64,000 nucleotides of DNA, from assembly GCF_963678635.1 (NCBI RefSeq), contig NC_087063.1, forward strand, positions 27,523,649 to 27,587,648, read 5' to 3'. This document shows positions 21,086 to 33,269 of the stretch, piece by piece. The stretch is from Symsagittifera roscoffensis. Taxonomy: Eukaryota > Xenacoelomorpha > Acoela > Convolutidae. The position numbers were made by a program, and so were the translations under genes. Positions within the stretch are counted from its first letter, which is position 1. Each line of letters opens with the position of its first letter. The notes under the pieces were generated by a model. The model was given only the letters and a program-made list of their open reading frames with translations, ran no database searches and was not told the DNA's origin.

Positions 21086-21379
21086 CGAAGCTTGAAGTTT
21101 TATTAACTAATTTTAAAAAAAGTTTCAATTGTCAATTCGAAAAACTTCTGAAAGAAGAAAACTCTTGGTAAGTTTTCTGCGGAGTTTAACCAAACCAAAT
21201 TTTTGGAAATAAGCTTTCAAAACTCTTCTAAAACCGATGTCAGATCGCCCTCATTTCATCAGAATTGTTCAAAAATGCTCTCAAAAATAATTATTCCAAA
21301 GTGCCCACAAAAAACATTCTACAAAAAACAACACACTTATTGCTTCTTAACCGGTTGGTTATTATCTTTTATAACTGAC

Positions 21380-21516
21380 CTGGGACTTAGACTGACTATT
21401 AAAACCAGGAGATTCATTAGGATTCCACTCATGCACACGATAAAGAGGATAATCAAGTAGAGCCAGTGCTTGTCGAAGTCCGGCACCCTGTCTTCCCGGA
21501 ACGGTTCACAGTCCAT
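21380..21516 (-). CDS. Host exon coding a transmembrane segment
   Basis: The acceptor TTATTTCCAG and donor CAG|GTCAGT frame 137 bases, entered in phase 0. The product begins MDCEPFREDRVPDFDKHW and continues with a hydrophobic helix (YLIILFIVCMSGILMNLLVLIV, described here in two overlapping parts: YLIILFIVCM and SGILMNLLVLIV). Codon use is mixed and GC-richer than the surrounding intron DNA, as expected for a real exon. It would join in phase to the exon at 29,907-30,079, placing a Cys-containing region before a single membrane pass. The protein family is not recognised. Confidence 0.6.
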
Positions 21517-21589
21517 CTGGAAATAAGCAAACACAAACCCAATAAAAGACTTTTTTTTAAAAGTTTTTTTTTCAAAGTACAATTCTAGA

Positions 21590-23270
21590 AATTTTTAAAC
21601 TGTTTCGACTGTTTCCATAAATTTTTCGACATTTATGAAATAAAAATATTGTCATATTGTTCGAAAGAAAAAATTGCATAAAAGATTGATGGCTAGCTTA
21701 ATTTTGATTCATTTTATTTTAAAAGCTTATGGAAATGTGTAAAAATCTTTCTCATTAATGAAAACTGTTGATCTAGTATTTTCTCGAAGATTTATATTTG
21801 AAACTTAACGCAATAATTGTTCAGACTTTCGAAGAAACACGCAAACACATATCCTTTAGTTGATTTTTTGATCTTTCCAATTTAGGCGATCGAAGTCCAA
21901 TTTTTTTAGAAATTTTTTTCTACTCCATTTAAGATATCGATTCCCTGAGTTCAATTTAATAGGATGTTATATTTTCGGTTAATTTTTTGTGCAGTTCTGG
22001 GGGTTGGAAGATAGCTCTGTACAAGTATGTGCGCACTGTGAAGATTTTTTTATGATGCTGAAAGTGAAACGCTGTGTATTTATGCGTCGCAAATTTTCCC
22101 GAACTGCAAAACTGCTCCATGTTTGACTGAGGCAAGCTAATCGGTTGTAATAATTTTTGTACCACTCAAGTTTTCACTTCTGACGTTTGTCCAAAATTTT
22201 TGGTTTTTTCACAAACAATTATTGCATATCAGTTTAGAGACACTCGGAACTTTCAGGGTTTTCACGAGAATTTCATAATTTAGATTTTTTTGTTAACTGC
22301 GTTTCCCATAATTACTTCTCAAAATCAGAACAGCTGAAAAGATGCGCTTAAAGCTTCTCACTCTAAGACGTACATGTGCCTGTTAATATTTTTTTTGGAA
22401 CTTTTGATCTTCTCTTGTTCTTTTGTTTTTATAAAAAACAACATTTAAAAAAAAACTTATCTCAACTTTATATCCTCCACAGACTGGTACTCTTTTCTAT
22501 TTTCTATATCTTTTCTATTTTTATACCTCCAAAACAGCACACCAGCGTAATAATGAAAACAAATTGCCTGCCTCAGTTCCGCCGCTTACGCCGCTTACGT
22601 TTTCAAATAAATAGGACAACATATATTGAGCGCTAATTATCCAAATTTTAACAATAGCAGACAACTGGCAAAAAAAACCAAACCGGTATATTTTCGCAAA
22701 AAAAAAGACAAAAAGTGAAAAAATTTTGCAATTTGATTTCTGGATTTTTTTCAGATGGTAATAAGCAAATCCGTCAAAAACTGCTAGCCATAAAGTCGAA
22801 AAGTTGTCATAAGAACCATATGTGAGTAGATCCTGTCGAAAATGAACCAAACAATGGCGCCCAGGAACGCATTTTTGCATAGTTTTTACCTTGTAAATCT
22901 GTTTAATATGGTGTTTCTGTGCGCCATCGATTAGTTATTTTTCAACAGGATCGGCTCATATATGATTCCTATGGTGGCTTCAAAAGATGGTTTTAATGAC
23001 GAGCGAAGAATTTACAATATATAAGTAGTGTTTTGAGATGTTCCATATCCGTTGTTCAAGATGTTTTGAATTAATTTTTTATAGAATATCTGAATGCAGA
23101 GACTTTCTGAATGCTAAATACGACTTGGATGTGGATACTGGTCTCGACAGCTGATTGAATGTTGATCTCGTCTGGCAGCGATTTTCATTTCATGTTCTGT
23201 TGTTTTTTAAGAAAAAATTTTTAGGCTCCCCCTCGGCGTAGTCCTGATAAGATTAGAAGGTTTAAGCTGT
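21590..23270. other. Intron-like DNA with an imperfect inverted repeat
   Basis: No convincing gene. Positions 22,808-22,866 and 22,919-22,975 form an imperfect inverted repeat of about 55 bp per arm, sharing CAACAGGATC and CTCATATATG-like blocks. It may be the end of a small mobile element. Confidence 0.5.
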
Positions 23271-23454
23271 CTCAATTTTGCGGAGAATTAGTGGAAGTCG
23301 AGTTTCCAACCTTAATGTTTATCGATATTCTCCATTGTTCAGAGATGGCACGCTTCATGAGCGGGTCTTAAATCTACTTGCCTCTAATCTACTTGCCAGG
23401 TTTCAACAATATAACAAGCTTTCCATCCAGTTTTATAATTTGAAAAAAATCTCC

Positions 23455-23735
23455 TTCATACAATTTCATAGTATGGAAGAAATGCTTATTATACAATTTC
23501 ATAGTATGGAAAAATGCTTGTCATACAAATTCATAGTATAGAAAAAATGATTATCATACAATTTCATACTATGGAAAAACGCTTATCATACAATTTCATA
23601 GAATGGAAAATATTTTTATCATGCTATTTTCATACAATTTTGGGCATAAAGAGACTGATGAAAAAGCTTAAATATTAATTTCAGAGTATGGAAAAAATGC
23701 TAGCTTTAAAATTTCATAGTATGGTAAAATGCTTA
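23455..23735. repeat. Minisatellite of about 35-50 bp units
   Basis: Six or more imperfect units of the form CATACAATTTCATAGTATGG followed by AAAAATGCTTAT lie head to tail. Scattered single copies of TTTCATACAATTTTC occur up to about 24,920 and near 39,200, so the unit also spreads singly. Confidence 0.8.
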
Positions 23736-23739
23736 TTTT

Positions 23740-25860
23740 GTTATTTTCATACACTTAATTTTGGTCTATGATTTTGTTTGAAGGAGTATAACAAGCATTT
23801 TTTTCATATATAAAAATTGTATGACAAGCATTTTTTGTCAACCCGGTATTCGAGCAGGAACCAGATTGTTTTCAAAAAATTTTGGAGGCAAACAGATGAA
23901 AATGTGCTGAGCAACTCTAAACGTCTCCTAATTACTACGTTATACAATCAATGTTGACAAACTAAAGAACTTGTTTTTATTGTGAAAATTTCATGAAAAT
24001 TACGTGTTTTGGCTTACCCACACGTTTGTTTATTGCTACAGCAGCTTAATTCGCTCGCACTTATAAACCCAAAAAATCCACGTGTGATCCTATTTTACAA
24101 CCCGGGTTGACCTCCTTACACCGAAAATGGTTATCAAAAAACTCCATACATCGAGTGCATAGAACAATGCTTGTCATACAATTTTCGTAAAATTGCGAAA
24201 AATAGTTGAAAAAAGATATAAACTGAATTCTGCGGCTGTTTGATTTTTACAAAACAGTCTGGTGATGAAAAAACCGAGGTGTTTGTTTTCGAAAAAAATG
24301 ATCATTATACAATTTTCATATACGGAAATTGTATGACTAGCAGTTTTTTGATCGCAACACAAAAATGTTTCCAAGTAATTTTGAAATTGCTCCAAAATTT
24401 GTTTTGGTTTTTTTTAAACTCAAATCAAATTTTGAAATTTTGCACTCAAACAAAAATGTAGTTTTTTGTGTGCATAAGGTCCTGGATACACTAATGTTAA
24501 AACTTTTTCCTTTTCGCTTAATAGCCTTTTCAAAACGCTAAAAGCTCCTATTTTTTTGTATAGCAGGTTTATGTATGTCTTGATCAATATCTGACAATTT
24601 AAAAATTCAATTTTTAAAACAAATCATCAATAAAAAATTTGCCAAAATTTTAAAATTTGTTGTTTACGTTATATCATTCGTGAAAAACAGCTCCAAGACA
24701 ATTTAGGTTGTTTTATATGCATTATAAATGCACGACCAGTCCAACCTTTAGTGCTTTGAGTAACCATTGTGTTTGTAACTTGCGTTCGGTTACGATCACA
24801 ACCCAAAGTTTTGCAGAAACTAATTTTAGAAAATAAATCAACTTTTTCGTTCTATTTCATATCTGGAAAATTGCTTATCATAGAGATTTCATACAATTTT
24901 CTGTTTGCATGGAATTGTATGAAAGTTTTCATATTTGTAAATTGTTTGATGAGAAATTTTGGTCAACCCGGAAAGTTTAGAATGTTAAAAGCGCACAGTC
25001 CAGCCTGCAAACATCTGAGGTAAAATATGCATAATTTATGCGGTTTGAGTTCTGGTTGGGTCTATTTAAATTTGGGCTAGTTTCTATATAAAATACGAAT
25101 TCTTGTGCTAAACGAGCAAATTTGTATATAAGTTTTATGATTTTATAATAGCAAATGCATGTTGATCTTTTTTAACATATTTTTTTGCGTTTTTTGTCTC
25201 TCAAATAGTCATTCGGAACACAACTCATCAAAATTTCAAAAAAAATTTTGGACTGATAACAGCAGACCCTTGAAGAATCTGAAAAAAAATCAAAAATTAT
25301 TGGAGATATTTCTCCCAAATAATCTTGTCTTGTTTATTTTGGATCTCCTTAACTGTTTGCTCCTGAGGCAACTAGATACCAATTGCCGCCCCTTTAAAAA
25401 CTAAAACAACGATTAAGTGATAGTGAAATTCGTTTTTAAAACACTATCTGAAAAATCGAAACAATTTAATTGAATTTTTTTAAAAAGCGTCTCTTTTATA
25501 ACATCCATTTTAAGTAGACCCATTCAAATTGTTTTCTCAAGACACCTCTGGGGTCATTAATCAAAAATTTTGTAGATAATATTTGATAACGCAGAAAAAA
25601 GAATTTAACTTTTAGTCTAACCTGTTCCAAAAAAGCTGAAAGCGCAAATTTCTACTGCAAACTATCTGCGGTGCATAATATTTTTTCTCTAAACCTTTTC
25701 ATCATGAAAATTCTAAGGATTTTTTGGCAAAACTTGAGTTTGGTATACAGTCCCGGAATCTAGTAGAAGCAAATTTTTGACTTCACAAAGAAAGAATTTT
25801 CAGTCCGACTTGTTTTTGCTTATCATTCAGCTGTTCAAAGCTACAGTGTTGAAATTTGAA
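23740..25860. other. AT-rich host DNA, no gene recognised
   Basis: Only short frames without splice context or protein character were seen. The stretch lies within the long intron inferred between the minus-strand exons at 29,907-30,079 and 21,380-21,516. Confidence 0.5.
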
Positions 25861-25868
25861 CGCAATAG

Positions 25869-26075
25869 ATGAAACTATTCGGTAGGAGCAAGCAGTTACA
25901 AAATTTGAAAAAACTTTTTGACTGTGCCGAAGGTTATTACATTATAATTTGTCTCGAAAGATTTCTTGTTGAGGAAACTTCTTCGCAAATAAGTCAAGGA
26001 AATTGGCTGAAAAAACTAAGTTTTCTAGAAACTGATGAGATGGATTTAGATGATACGGACAAAAAAAAGCCTTGA
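25869..26075 (+). CDS. Short frame of 68 codons, uncertain
   Basis: It starts with Met and codes a product with mixed, protein-like composition (LKKLFDCAEGYYIIICLERF, then an acidic end DEMDLDDTDKKKP). It may be a terminal exon of the plus-strand gene or chance. No domain was recognised and no strong acceptor precedes it. Confidence 0.25.
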   Translation: MKLFGRSKQLQNLKKLFDCAEGYYIIICLERFLVEETSSQISQGNWLKKLSFLETDEMDLDDTDKKKP

Positions 26076-26426
26076 GTGCTTAATATCTTATACCTAATAG
26101 TATTCAATGTTTGACGGAACAGTTTGCTGTCGGCTGGTTTCGATCATCAGCGCAAAATAACTCGAAAATTTTTCACCGTTAGTTGAAATCGGATCAAGTA
26201 TTTCATTCATTTTTTTTTTGTCTGTCGTTTTACCGCAAAATAAAAAGTAAGGCTAACTCATCACTTTGCCACAAAAATAATTTGTGCCCGTAAATTCAAA
26301 CTCTCGTAGACTCAAGTTTCCACAGCAAGAACACTTCTGAAACTAAGTATGATATAATGGCTACTTTTGGCCTTCTAAACAAAAATTCTAGCTTCTCCAA
26401 TTTTGATCCAGCTGCCTCCTGCTAAA

Positions 26427-26690
26427 TCCCGGGTCGAGGTGCTCGATTTACGTTTCGACTTTCTCGACCAAAAATTTGTACATTTCAACCATCTCGGCCA
26501 AACTCCGGTCTGTGCTCCACCTATGTTTTGACTGCGCTTGACCTAAGTTTCGACTCTCTTGAGCTAAATCGGGTATTTTTCGATTTTTCGCTTGTTTTAA
26601 AATTACTTCTCGATCGCGGAACATTAGCCCTAAAACTGCACGAGCTCAAATTTTCGAGTCAAAAATAAAGTTGAGCACCTCGACCCGGGA
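26427..26690. mobile_element. MITE with perfect 18-bp inverted ends
   Basis: The ends TCCCGGGTCGAGGTGCTC (26,427-26,444) and its exact inverse (26,673-26,690) bound 264 bp without coding capacity. The interior contains repeated TTTCGACT and CTCGACC blocks. A degenerate copy of the same end (AAATCGAGCACCTGGGCCCGGG) lies near 29,850, closing the GTCGA-rich region. No target duplication was fixed. Confidence 0.75.
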
Positions 26691-27116
26691 TAGTTTCATC
26701 TAGTCCGTGTTGAAATTTTAACCATGTCGCTTGACTGAGTACAGAGAAAACGACAAAGCCGTGAAGAAAACATTTGAAAGCCGAGCATGTGCAGTTTTGC
26801 GACTGAAATTCCTCGGTAAAGAAGCAATTTTAAGCCTAACTTAAAGTCATTACATACGAATTTTTGGTCAAAGAAGTTGAAAAGTAGCCCGAAAGTGTCA
26901 AAACCTAGGACGAGACAGTCGAAACATACCTGATTTTGGTCAAAAAAATCAAAAGAAAGGCCGAAAACCCATTGTTTTCGATTTTTTTTCAAAAATTTCA
27001 GTTAAATTCTCAGCGGCAACTGAGCAACACAAACTGCTCATACATGAAGTCCGTCAGAAAGTTGTGATCCGCAACAATCAATTGACAAGATTTGCTTACC
27101 GCAAAACTAAAGATTT

Positions 27117-28890
27117 CAGAAGGAATCTTTTCAGTTTTGGAAATCTAAGGACTAATGCTGCAAAAAAAAATAATTTTAACAAAAAATTCCTCAAACATCA
27201 ATTTTCACATCAACAGTTTCAGATCAGATTTGTAAAAAAAGCAAAACTGGGAGATTTCGATGGAAAAAATTTTCGATGAAGAAAGTTGGCATTTTACAAG
27301 ATTTTATAGTTTTTTTTTCATATCAAGCATCATCACAAAAATCAACTGAAAAGCATACATTATACTTTTTGTCAATTTACTCATTTCTTTCAATAGTATA
27401 AAAAGATCAAGAAAGACGAAACAGGTGTCGAGTTTTAGTCGACAAGTCAAAACTTAAGTCAAGAAAGTCAAAAAGGTCTCGAGAAAGTAAAAACATACGA
27501 CGGGAAAAGTCAAAACAAGGTCGAGCATTGTCGAAAGATAAGTAAAACACTATCAAAACGTACTCATTTTCGATCAAAAAATTCAAAAATCGGACGAGCA
27601 CAGTCGAAGAAAAAGTCGAGTTGGTCGAAACAAAGAGTCGAACACAAATTTACAGCACAGTCGAACTCAAAGTCGAAACAAGGAATCTTCAGAAGGAATC
27701 TTTTCAGTTTTGGAAATCTAAGGACTAATGCTGCAAAAAAATAATTTTAACAAAAAATTCCTCAAACATCAATTTTCACATCAACAGTTTCAGATCAGAT
27801 TTGTAAAAAAAATTAAAAGCAAAACTGGGAGATTTCGATGAAAAAAAGTTTTCGATAGGGAAGTTGGCATTTTACAAGATTTTATAGTTTTTTTTCATAT
27901 CAAGCATCATCACAAAAATCACCTGAAAAGCATACATTATACTTTTTGTCAATTAACTCATTTCTTTCAATAGTATAAAAAAATAAAGAAATTCGAAACA
28001 GGTGTCGAGTACAGTCGAAGCATATCCATGTTTAGTCGACAAAGTCAAAACTTAAGTCAAGAAAGTCAAAAAGGTCTCGAGAAAGAGGAGACATAAATCG
28101 GGAAAAGTCAAAACAAGGTCGAGCATTGTCGAAAGATAAGTAATACACTATCAAAACGTACTCACTTTCGATCAAAAAATTCAAAAATCGGACGAGCACA
28201 GTCGAAGAAAAAGTCGAGTTGGTCGAAATAAAGAGTCGAACACAAATTTACAGCACAGTCGAACTCAAAGTCGAAACAAGGAATCTTCAGAAGGAATCTT
28301 TTCAGTTTTGGAAATCTAATTTACAAAAATTCCTCAAACATCAATTTTCATATCAACAGTTTCAGATCAGATTTGTAAGAAAAAAATAAAAGCAAAACTG
28401 GGAGATTTCGATGAAAAAAAAAAATTTAGATGAAGGAAGTTGGCATTTTACAAGATTTTATAGTTTTTTTTCATATCAAGCATCATCACAAAAATCAACT
28501 GAAAAGCATACATTACACTTTTTGTCAATTTACTCATTTCTTTCAATAGTATTAAAAAATCAAGAAAGTCGAAACAGGTGTCGAGTACAGTCGAAGCATA
28601 TCCAATTTTAGTCGACAAAGTCAAAACTTAAGTCAAGAAAGTCAAAAAGGTCTCGAGAAAGAGGAGACATACATCGGGAAAAGTCAAAACAAGGTCGAGC
28701 ATTGTCGAAAGATAACTAAAACACTATCGAAACGTACTCACTTTCGATCAAAAAGTTTAAAAACCGGACGAGCACAGTCGAAGAAAAAGTCGAGTTGGTC
28801 GAAAAAAAAAGAGTCGAACACAAATTTACAGCACAGTCGAAATCAAAGTCGAAACAAAGAGATGAGTCGGTCGAAACAACCATTAGCAAA
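27117..28890. repeat. Tandem array of three units of about 575-600 bp
   Basis: The units start near 27,117, 27,690 and 28,287, each with AGAAGGAATCTTTTCAG. They share the order CAACAGTTTCAGATCAG, AAACTGGGAGATTTCGATG, GGCATTTTACAAGATTTTATAG and then a GTCGA-rich half. The third unit has a small internal deletion. Similarity between units is high, so the array looks recent. Short frames inside repeat with the unit and are not genes. Confidence 0.9.
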
Positions 28891-29479
28891 ATATCCATCA
28901 TAAAAGTATTTTAAAAGTGCAGTTAGCTAGAACAGCAAATTTGCTGATCATATACAAGACCGCAATGAGAAGGCCTGCACATGGCCCCAAAAAATATAAA
29001 AGCATTTTTTTTAGGCAGCGGCAAAACCGTCAATCAAAGTCAGACTTTTTTTCGGTCAAAAGTCTTCTCGATTGAAAAAACTCCTCCGTCAAATTCAGTC
29101 AAAAAGTTTGTCCTCAGTTGAACTTGATCGAAACGTTTTTCCTCGATCGAACATAGTCTAAACATAGGCAACTTGGGTCGAGTCGTTCAAAACATATCGA
29201 GCCTGACTGGAGACGGCTGACAGCACATATCAAAGTTTATGAAGCATGCATGATTTTGGTCGAAAATAAATTGCAAACATCAACACGGGTAGCGGGGTGT
29301 TTTCAAAAGTGTGATTTTCTTGTAGTTTCTTTCTAAGTTATGCGCAACTTCTCCGAAGCAAAAATTAGTTGGAGTCATTCAGGGTCTTCCTTCTGAAGGG
29401 TTTCCTCGAGGAAGGCTTACTCCTGGTAGTTTCAGGGCTTCTTCCTGATACAGAAAACCTTGCTGTTCTGGCCATCGAA

Positions 29480-29850
29480 GAAAACTTTGGAATTTTTTTT
29501 GGTCGTGAAGTCGAGACAGTCGAAACATACCTATTTTCGATCGAGACAGTCGAAAGCTATCTATGCAAGGTCGATCAAAGTATTATTTTTTTAAGACAGT
29601 CCAGAAAATTAAACATATCGAACTTTGGTTGAGAAATTCAAAACATATCTGAACTGGGTCGAGCAAAGTCGAACACTTTTTTGTTGGGTCGAGAAAGTCG
29701 AAATATGCCAAAATTGGGTCGACAAAGTCAAGACATAGCGAAACTTGGCCGAGAAAATCAAAATATACAGAAATTTAGTCGAGACGGTCGAAACATACCG
29801 ACTTTTGGTCGAGAAAATCGAAACATAAATCGAGCACCTGGGCCCGGGTT
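29480..29850. repeat. 33-bp GTCGA-rich minisatellite
   Basis: Units of the type TTGGTCGAGAAAGTCGAAACATA recur about every 33 bp. The open frame across it (29,681-29,884) simply translates the unit into an 11-residue repeat (LGRESRNMPK). The same unit in inverse orientation occurs at about 26,440-26,560. Confidence 0.85.
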
Positions 29851-29906
29851 GCTCGTTGAATTACAAGTTTTAGAACACAAATAAACATCAATTGATTATA
29901 ACCAAC

Positions 29907-30079
29907 CTTCCTTGATGTGTTTTTCAGAATGTGTTGCAGACAAGCTTCGTATAAAGTCATATTTCTTTCTAGAATGTAACAATGGTACTTGGCTCTTTGA
30001 GCGTTTTTCGTCAATATTAAGAAACCATGACATTTGGGGTACACAAAATCGTTCATTTTTAGATAATTAATAATGAGTT
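29907..30079 (-). CDS. Host exon of a Cys-containing protein, unknown family
   Basis: The acceptor TATTTGGTTAG and donor AAG|GTTGGT frame 173 bases, with two leading bases and 57 open codons. The product contains MNDFVYPKCHGFLILT, KYHCYILERNMTLYEACL and a basic end. It has three Cys, an N-glycosylation motif (NMT) and a mixed composition that chance frames in this AT-rich DNA do not show. Its exit phase 0 fits the entry phase of the membrane exon at 21,380-21,516. An extracellular region before a membrane pass is therefore likely. No family is recognised. Confidence 0.55.
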
Positions 30080-30639
30080 CTAACCAAATACTATAACTAT
30101 CGAAGAATGCTTGCTAATGGAGTCAAATCGAATACTATGAAGGAATAAAGCGATCTTAATGTTCTGTAAGAAAACTCACATTTGAGTTAAAATGAATTCG
30201 TCCAAAGGTAGGGCGGAAGTTCTTTTGTAGGTTAGGTTTCACAGGAGTGAAATAGCAACAATATCCTAAATCAGACTACCAAAACATTTGTTGAGCTGCT
30301 GTTTCTGAAATCTGTATAGGGAATATAGCGTTAGCTTAGGTAACTTTGAGCGTAAAAAATAATTCTAAAAACTAAAGTCGGGTAATTTATCCAACAATTG
30401 TCGATTGGGAAAAGTTAGGTTCAAATAAGTATAGACAAGATTAAAGCAATAAATGTGAAAACTTTTTTCAGAGGAGCTCGCATAGTCACTAAAAAGCGTA
30501 TTTTTGTCTAGCCTCCTGAAAATCGCATGGATTAGAATCAAATAATTCAAAAAAATTCACCCAATTTGAATGTTTCAATGGGGGTAAAAAAACTTCGTGG
30601 TACGGGAGATATTGGAGTGTAACTTTTTTTGTTCCAAAG

Positions 30640-30768
30640 GAAGAGGGAAAAGAATTGTTCAAACAGCTAAGCAGACATTTGGCAGATCAATTATTTGATG
30701 GATTAGATGAGATTAGACTTGAGCAGATACTTCTGAAAATGCGGCTTCTAAAATATGACATATGGAAG
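30640..30768 (+). CDS. Host exon, helical region of an unknown protein
   Basis: TTTTTTTGTTCCAAAG precedes and GTAAAATC follows 129 bases, exactly 43 codons in phase 0 at both ends. The product (KELFKQLSRHLADQLFDGLD, then RLEQILLKMRLLKYDIWK) is a strongly amphipathic helical stretch. Together with the plus-strand exon at 35,085-35,219, also phase 0 at both ends, it suggests a second gene running opposite to the minus-strand gene. The family is unknown. Confidence 0.6.
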
Positions 30769-31349
30769 GTAAAATCAATTATCGCAAGAAGAGATAAAAT
30801 GCCTTTTACAAGCAAAACAAGTAACCGTTTAATTTTGAAATGAACGAAACTTAAAAAAAACACGAACCGCTGAGTCGCTAAGCTCACGAGAAAAGGCCAC
30901 CACAACAGCTCTATGCAAAAAAAAACACTTCTTTTTCCAATAAAACAGTCTCTAATGTTTTTTAATTCAACAAGAGCCAATATTTACATTTTGCAGATTT
31001 TTCAACCAATAAACGTTTGTTTCCTTTCCTATGGAACAAAACAAGACTTTACTACTTAAAAACATATATAATAAATAACACTGCTCGAAGCAAAACCAGG
31101 CTCTGAATGTTCCGACTGTCTTTTAGGGGTTTGCGAAGCAAATTTAGCTTAAATCTTTGATATTCTTTTCAGGAAAATTAAAAATAAGAAAATTAGAAAG
31201 CTGTCTAAGGAAAAAACCGCAACGAGCGCAAATATTTCATATTTCATTTTTTTGTAACAAAAGTAAAATATCTTAGTGTAATTGAACTCAAGGGGTATTG
31301 ATATCTTTAAGAAATTACAAAAGATTTCCCTCAAAGATTTAATTAAGAA

Positions 31350-31455
31350 GTCGAAAATGCGTTATTTTAATCTACTTAACAATTGCCCCCCCCCCCCTCC
31401 TTTGTTAGGGGGGGGGGGGGCAATTGTTAAGTAGATTAAAATAACGCATTTTCGA
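31350..31455. repeat. Perfect palindrome, 48-bp arms with C/G runs at the centre
   Basis: The left arm runs 31,350-31,397 and the right arm 31,408-31,455, with about ten bases between. The arms contain CGAAAATGCGTTATTTTAAT and twelve C (or G) at the loop side, and match without a mismatch. The right arm is the start of a roughly 170-bp repeat (31,407-31,580) with a second copy at 32,939-33,115. Confidence 0.95.
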
Positions 31456-33115
31456 CCAATCAGATTGCAGCAAAATTAGGATTCTTAATACAAAGCTCTA
31501 GCGCTAATTTACTGCTTTTATTAATAGGGGTGACAATTCTTAAGTAGACACCAAAGGGAGGGCAATTATTAAGTAGATCCAAATTATTTTTCGTTCATTC
31601 CGTCAAAATACTCTCTCACTTTCTTCGAAAACTTGAAAAAAAAACTATTAAACGGGTTTAATTTTTGTTTTAATTTGTTTTAATATTTGAAGTAAAATTA
31701 TGTTCACTTTTTGTTGTAAGCAAATATGCTGTACTTTTTGAGTTAAAATTAGTTCGAGTTGTGAAGTACAATAATTTAGAAAAACTTTCTTTTACAACTA
31801 TAGCAAAAGGAAACAAGATTCTTCTTTAATTTTTCGAAGGAATTTTTAATTTCGTTGCCAAAATAGCTCGAAACGGCATGCACCTTCATAGCTGAACACC
31901 CGGGTAGCCGAAACTTAGTTTTGCTCTCGGATAGGGAAACGTTAGCTCAATTCTGAGACCATTAATTAACCTTAGATTTGGCACGAGAGGCATGGTAAGT
32001 GTTTGTGTCTTGTAATTAATGGCCTCAGAATTGAGCTAATTTTTCAACCCTCCGAGTATTCGGCTTTCTATCACGCCACCGCGGAAGCTAATTTAATATT
32101 TCTAATCACTCTGCAAAAACTCTTCTCTAATCTCATTTCATGCCAAGCTTAAGCTGAAGTAAATGAAAACTTCAAATTACTTACTTTTCGCGCACTTCAA
32201 GTGTTTCCGCTTCTCTGTTTCCTTGATTTCAATGCATATTTCAACGTAGTTGGCGTAGTTGGAGCTTTTTTCTAACTGAAAAAGAGTTATTACTCTCAAT
32301 AGCCAATGTTCCAAAATAGAATTGATAGATCCGATCGCTTTAACTACCTCCCCCCCCCCCCCCCCTCACCTTTCCCCTTTAGTGCATAGAAAAGCAGAAA
32401 CTTTTTTGTCATATCAAAAGTTTTTCAAAAGATCAGTTTTTATAATATTAGGCTGGATCGGAAAATATATTGCAATTTTCACCGACATTTTCAATATTAT
32501 GTTCCCTAGGTAAAAAAGCTTAGTTTGTTGCGGAGACAATATCGTAAATGTCGCTTCTAAAAGTAGGTCAGCTCGTTGGGTTTTTGAATAATTCTTTCCC
32601 TCTGATAACCAAAAATAAGTTTGATCTCCAAAAATAAGCAATCTCCAACAATCAGTTTAATCGGCTTTTTATCTAACTTTTGTAGTTCTATGGTAATAAA
32701 AAACTATCCAAAAACTGCCCAGTACAACGTATATTCGGTTTGGTAAATTTAAAAACAATTCGACACAAGTTTGGCCTTTTCTGAAAACCCAGCACAACCT
32801 CAAGAAAACTGTTGACCCACCATTTACAGAGTACTTATTAGCTTTAAGAAATTATACTTTTTATAGCTAATATGTTTTTCTAAAACTAAATTTTTCCAAA
32901 AACAACAATTTTTCTAAATAGTGGTTTCTAATAAGAAAGGAGGGGGGAGATTGTTAAGTAGATTAGATCACAATGGTCAATTTTTCGACCAATCAGAATG
33001 CAGCAAAACTAGAATTCTCAATACAAGCTCTAGTGCTAATGTAGTGTATTTATTTATAGGGTTGGAGATTCTTAAGTAGGTACCATAGGGGATAGATTGT
33101 TAAGTAGACCCACTG
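31407..33115. repeat. Two copies of a roughly 170-bp repeat with TTGTTAAGTAGA ends
   Basis: Copies lie at 31,407-31,580 and 32,939-33,115. Both begin with a G run and ATTGTTAAGTAGATTA, share CGACCAATCAGA.TGCAGCAAAA and AGCTCTAG(C/T)GCTAAT, and end in a second TTAAGTAGAC block. The DNA between (31,581-32,938) shows no convincing gene apart from a weak exon candidate. Confidence 0.8.
32186..32275 (-). CDS. Weak exon candidate with strong splice signals
   Basis: CTCTTTTTCAG precedes and GTAAGTAA follows 90 bases. Only one frame is open at entry (LEKSSNYANYVEICIEIKE) and it meets a stop before the donor. It could be a last coding exon with a spliced 3' untranslated region, a dead exon, or chance. 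It does not continue cleanly into the exon at 29,907-30,079. Confidence 0.25.
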
Positions 33116-33269
33116 TCTGTTCGAAAACACCCTACCGCGCCTCAATTCAATCTTTTCTGTTTTTGATTCTATTTTTATAGCATCTACCATACGCGTTATT
33201 GGAAACCTGGTCACTTCCGCGAGCGCAGTTTTATCCAATCAGCCATTTCTGAAAACTCTAAAAACAATT

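Noticed and set aside
20921-21106. Plus-strand frame rich in Tyr/Arg as a small gene
   Set aside because: It overlaps the SINE candidate on the other strand and has no splice or start context.
23455-23735. Evenly spaced repeats resembling a CRISPR array
   Set aside because: The units are contiguous and diverged without unique spacers, in clearly eukaryotic DNA. This is a minisatellite.
29681-29884. Open frame with an 11-residue repeat as a repeat protein
   Set aside because: It is the plain translation of the 33-bp satellite, which continues outside the frame.
32186-32275. Confident exon of the minus-strand gene
   Set aside because: Splice sites are excellent, but the only open frame meets a stop before the donor, so it is kept only as a weak candidate.
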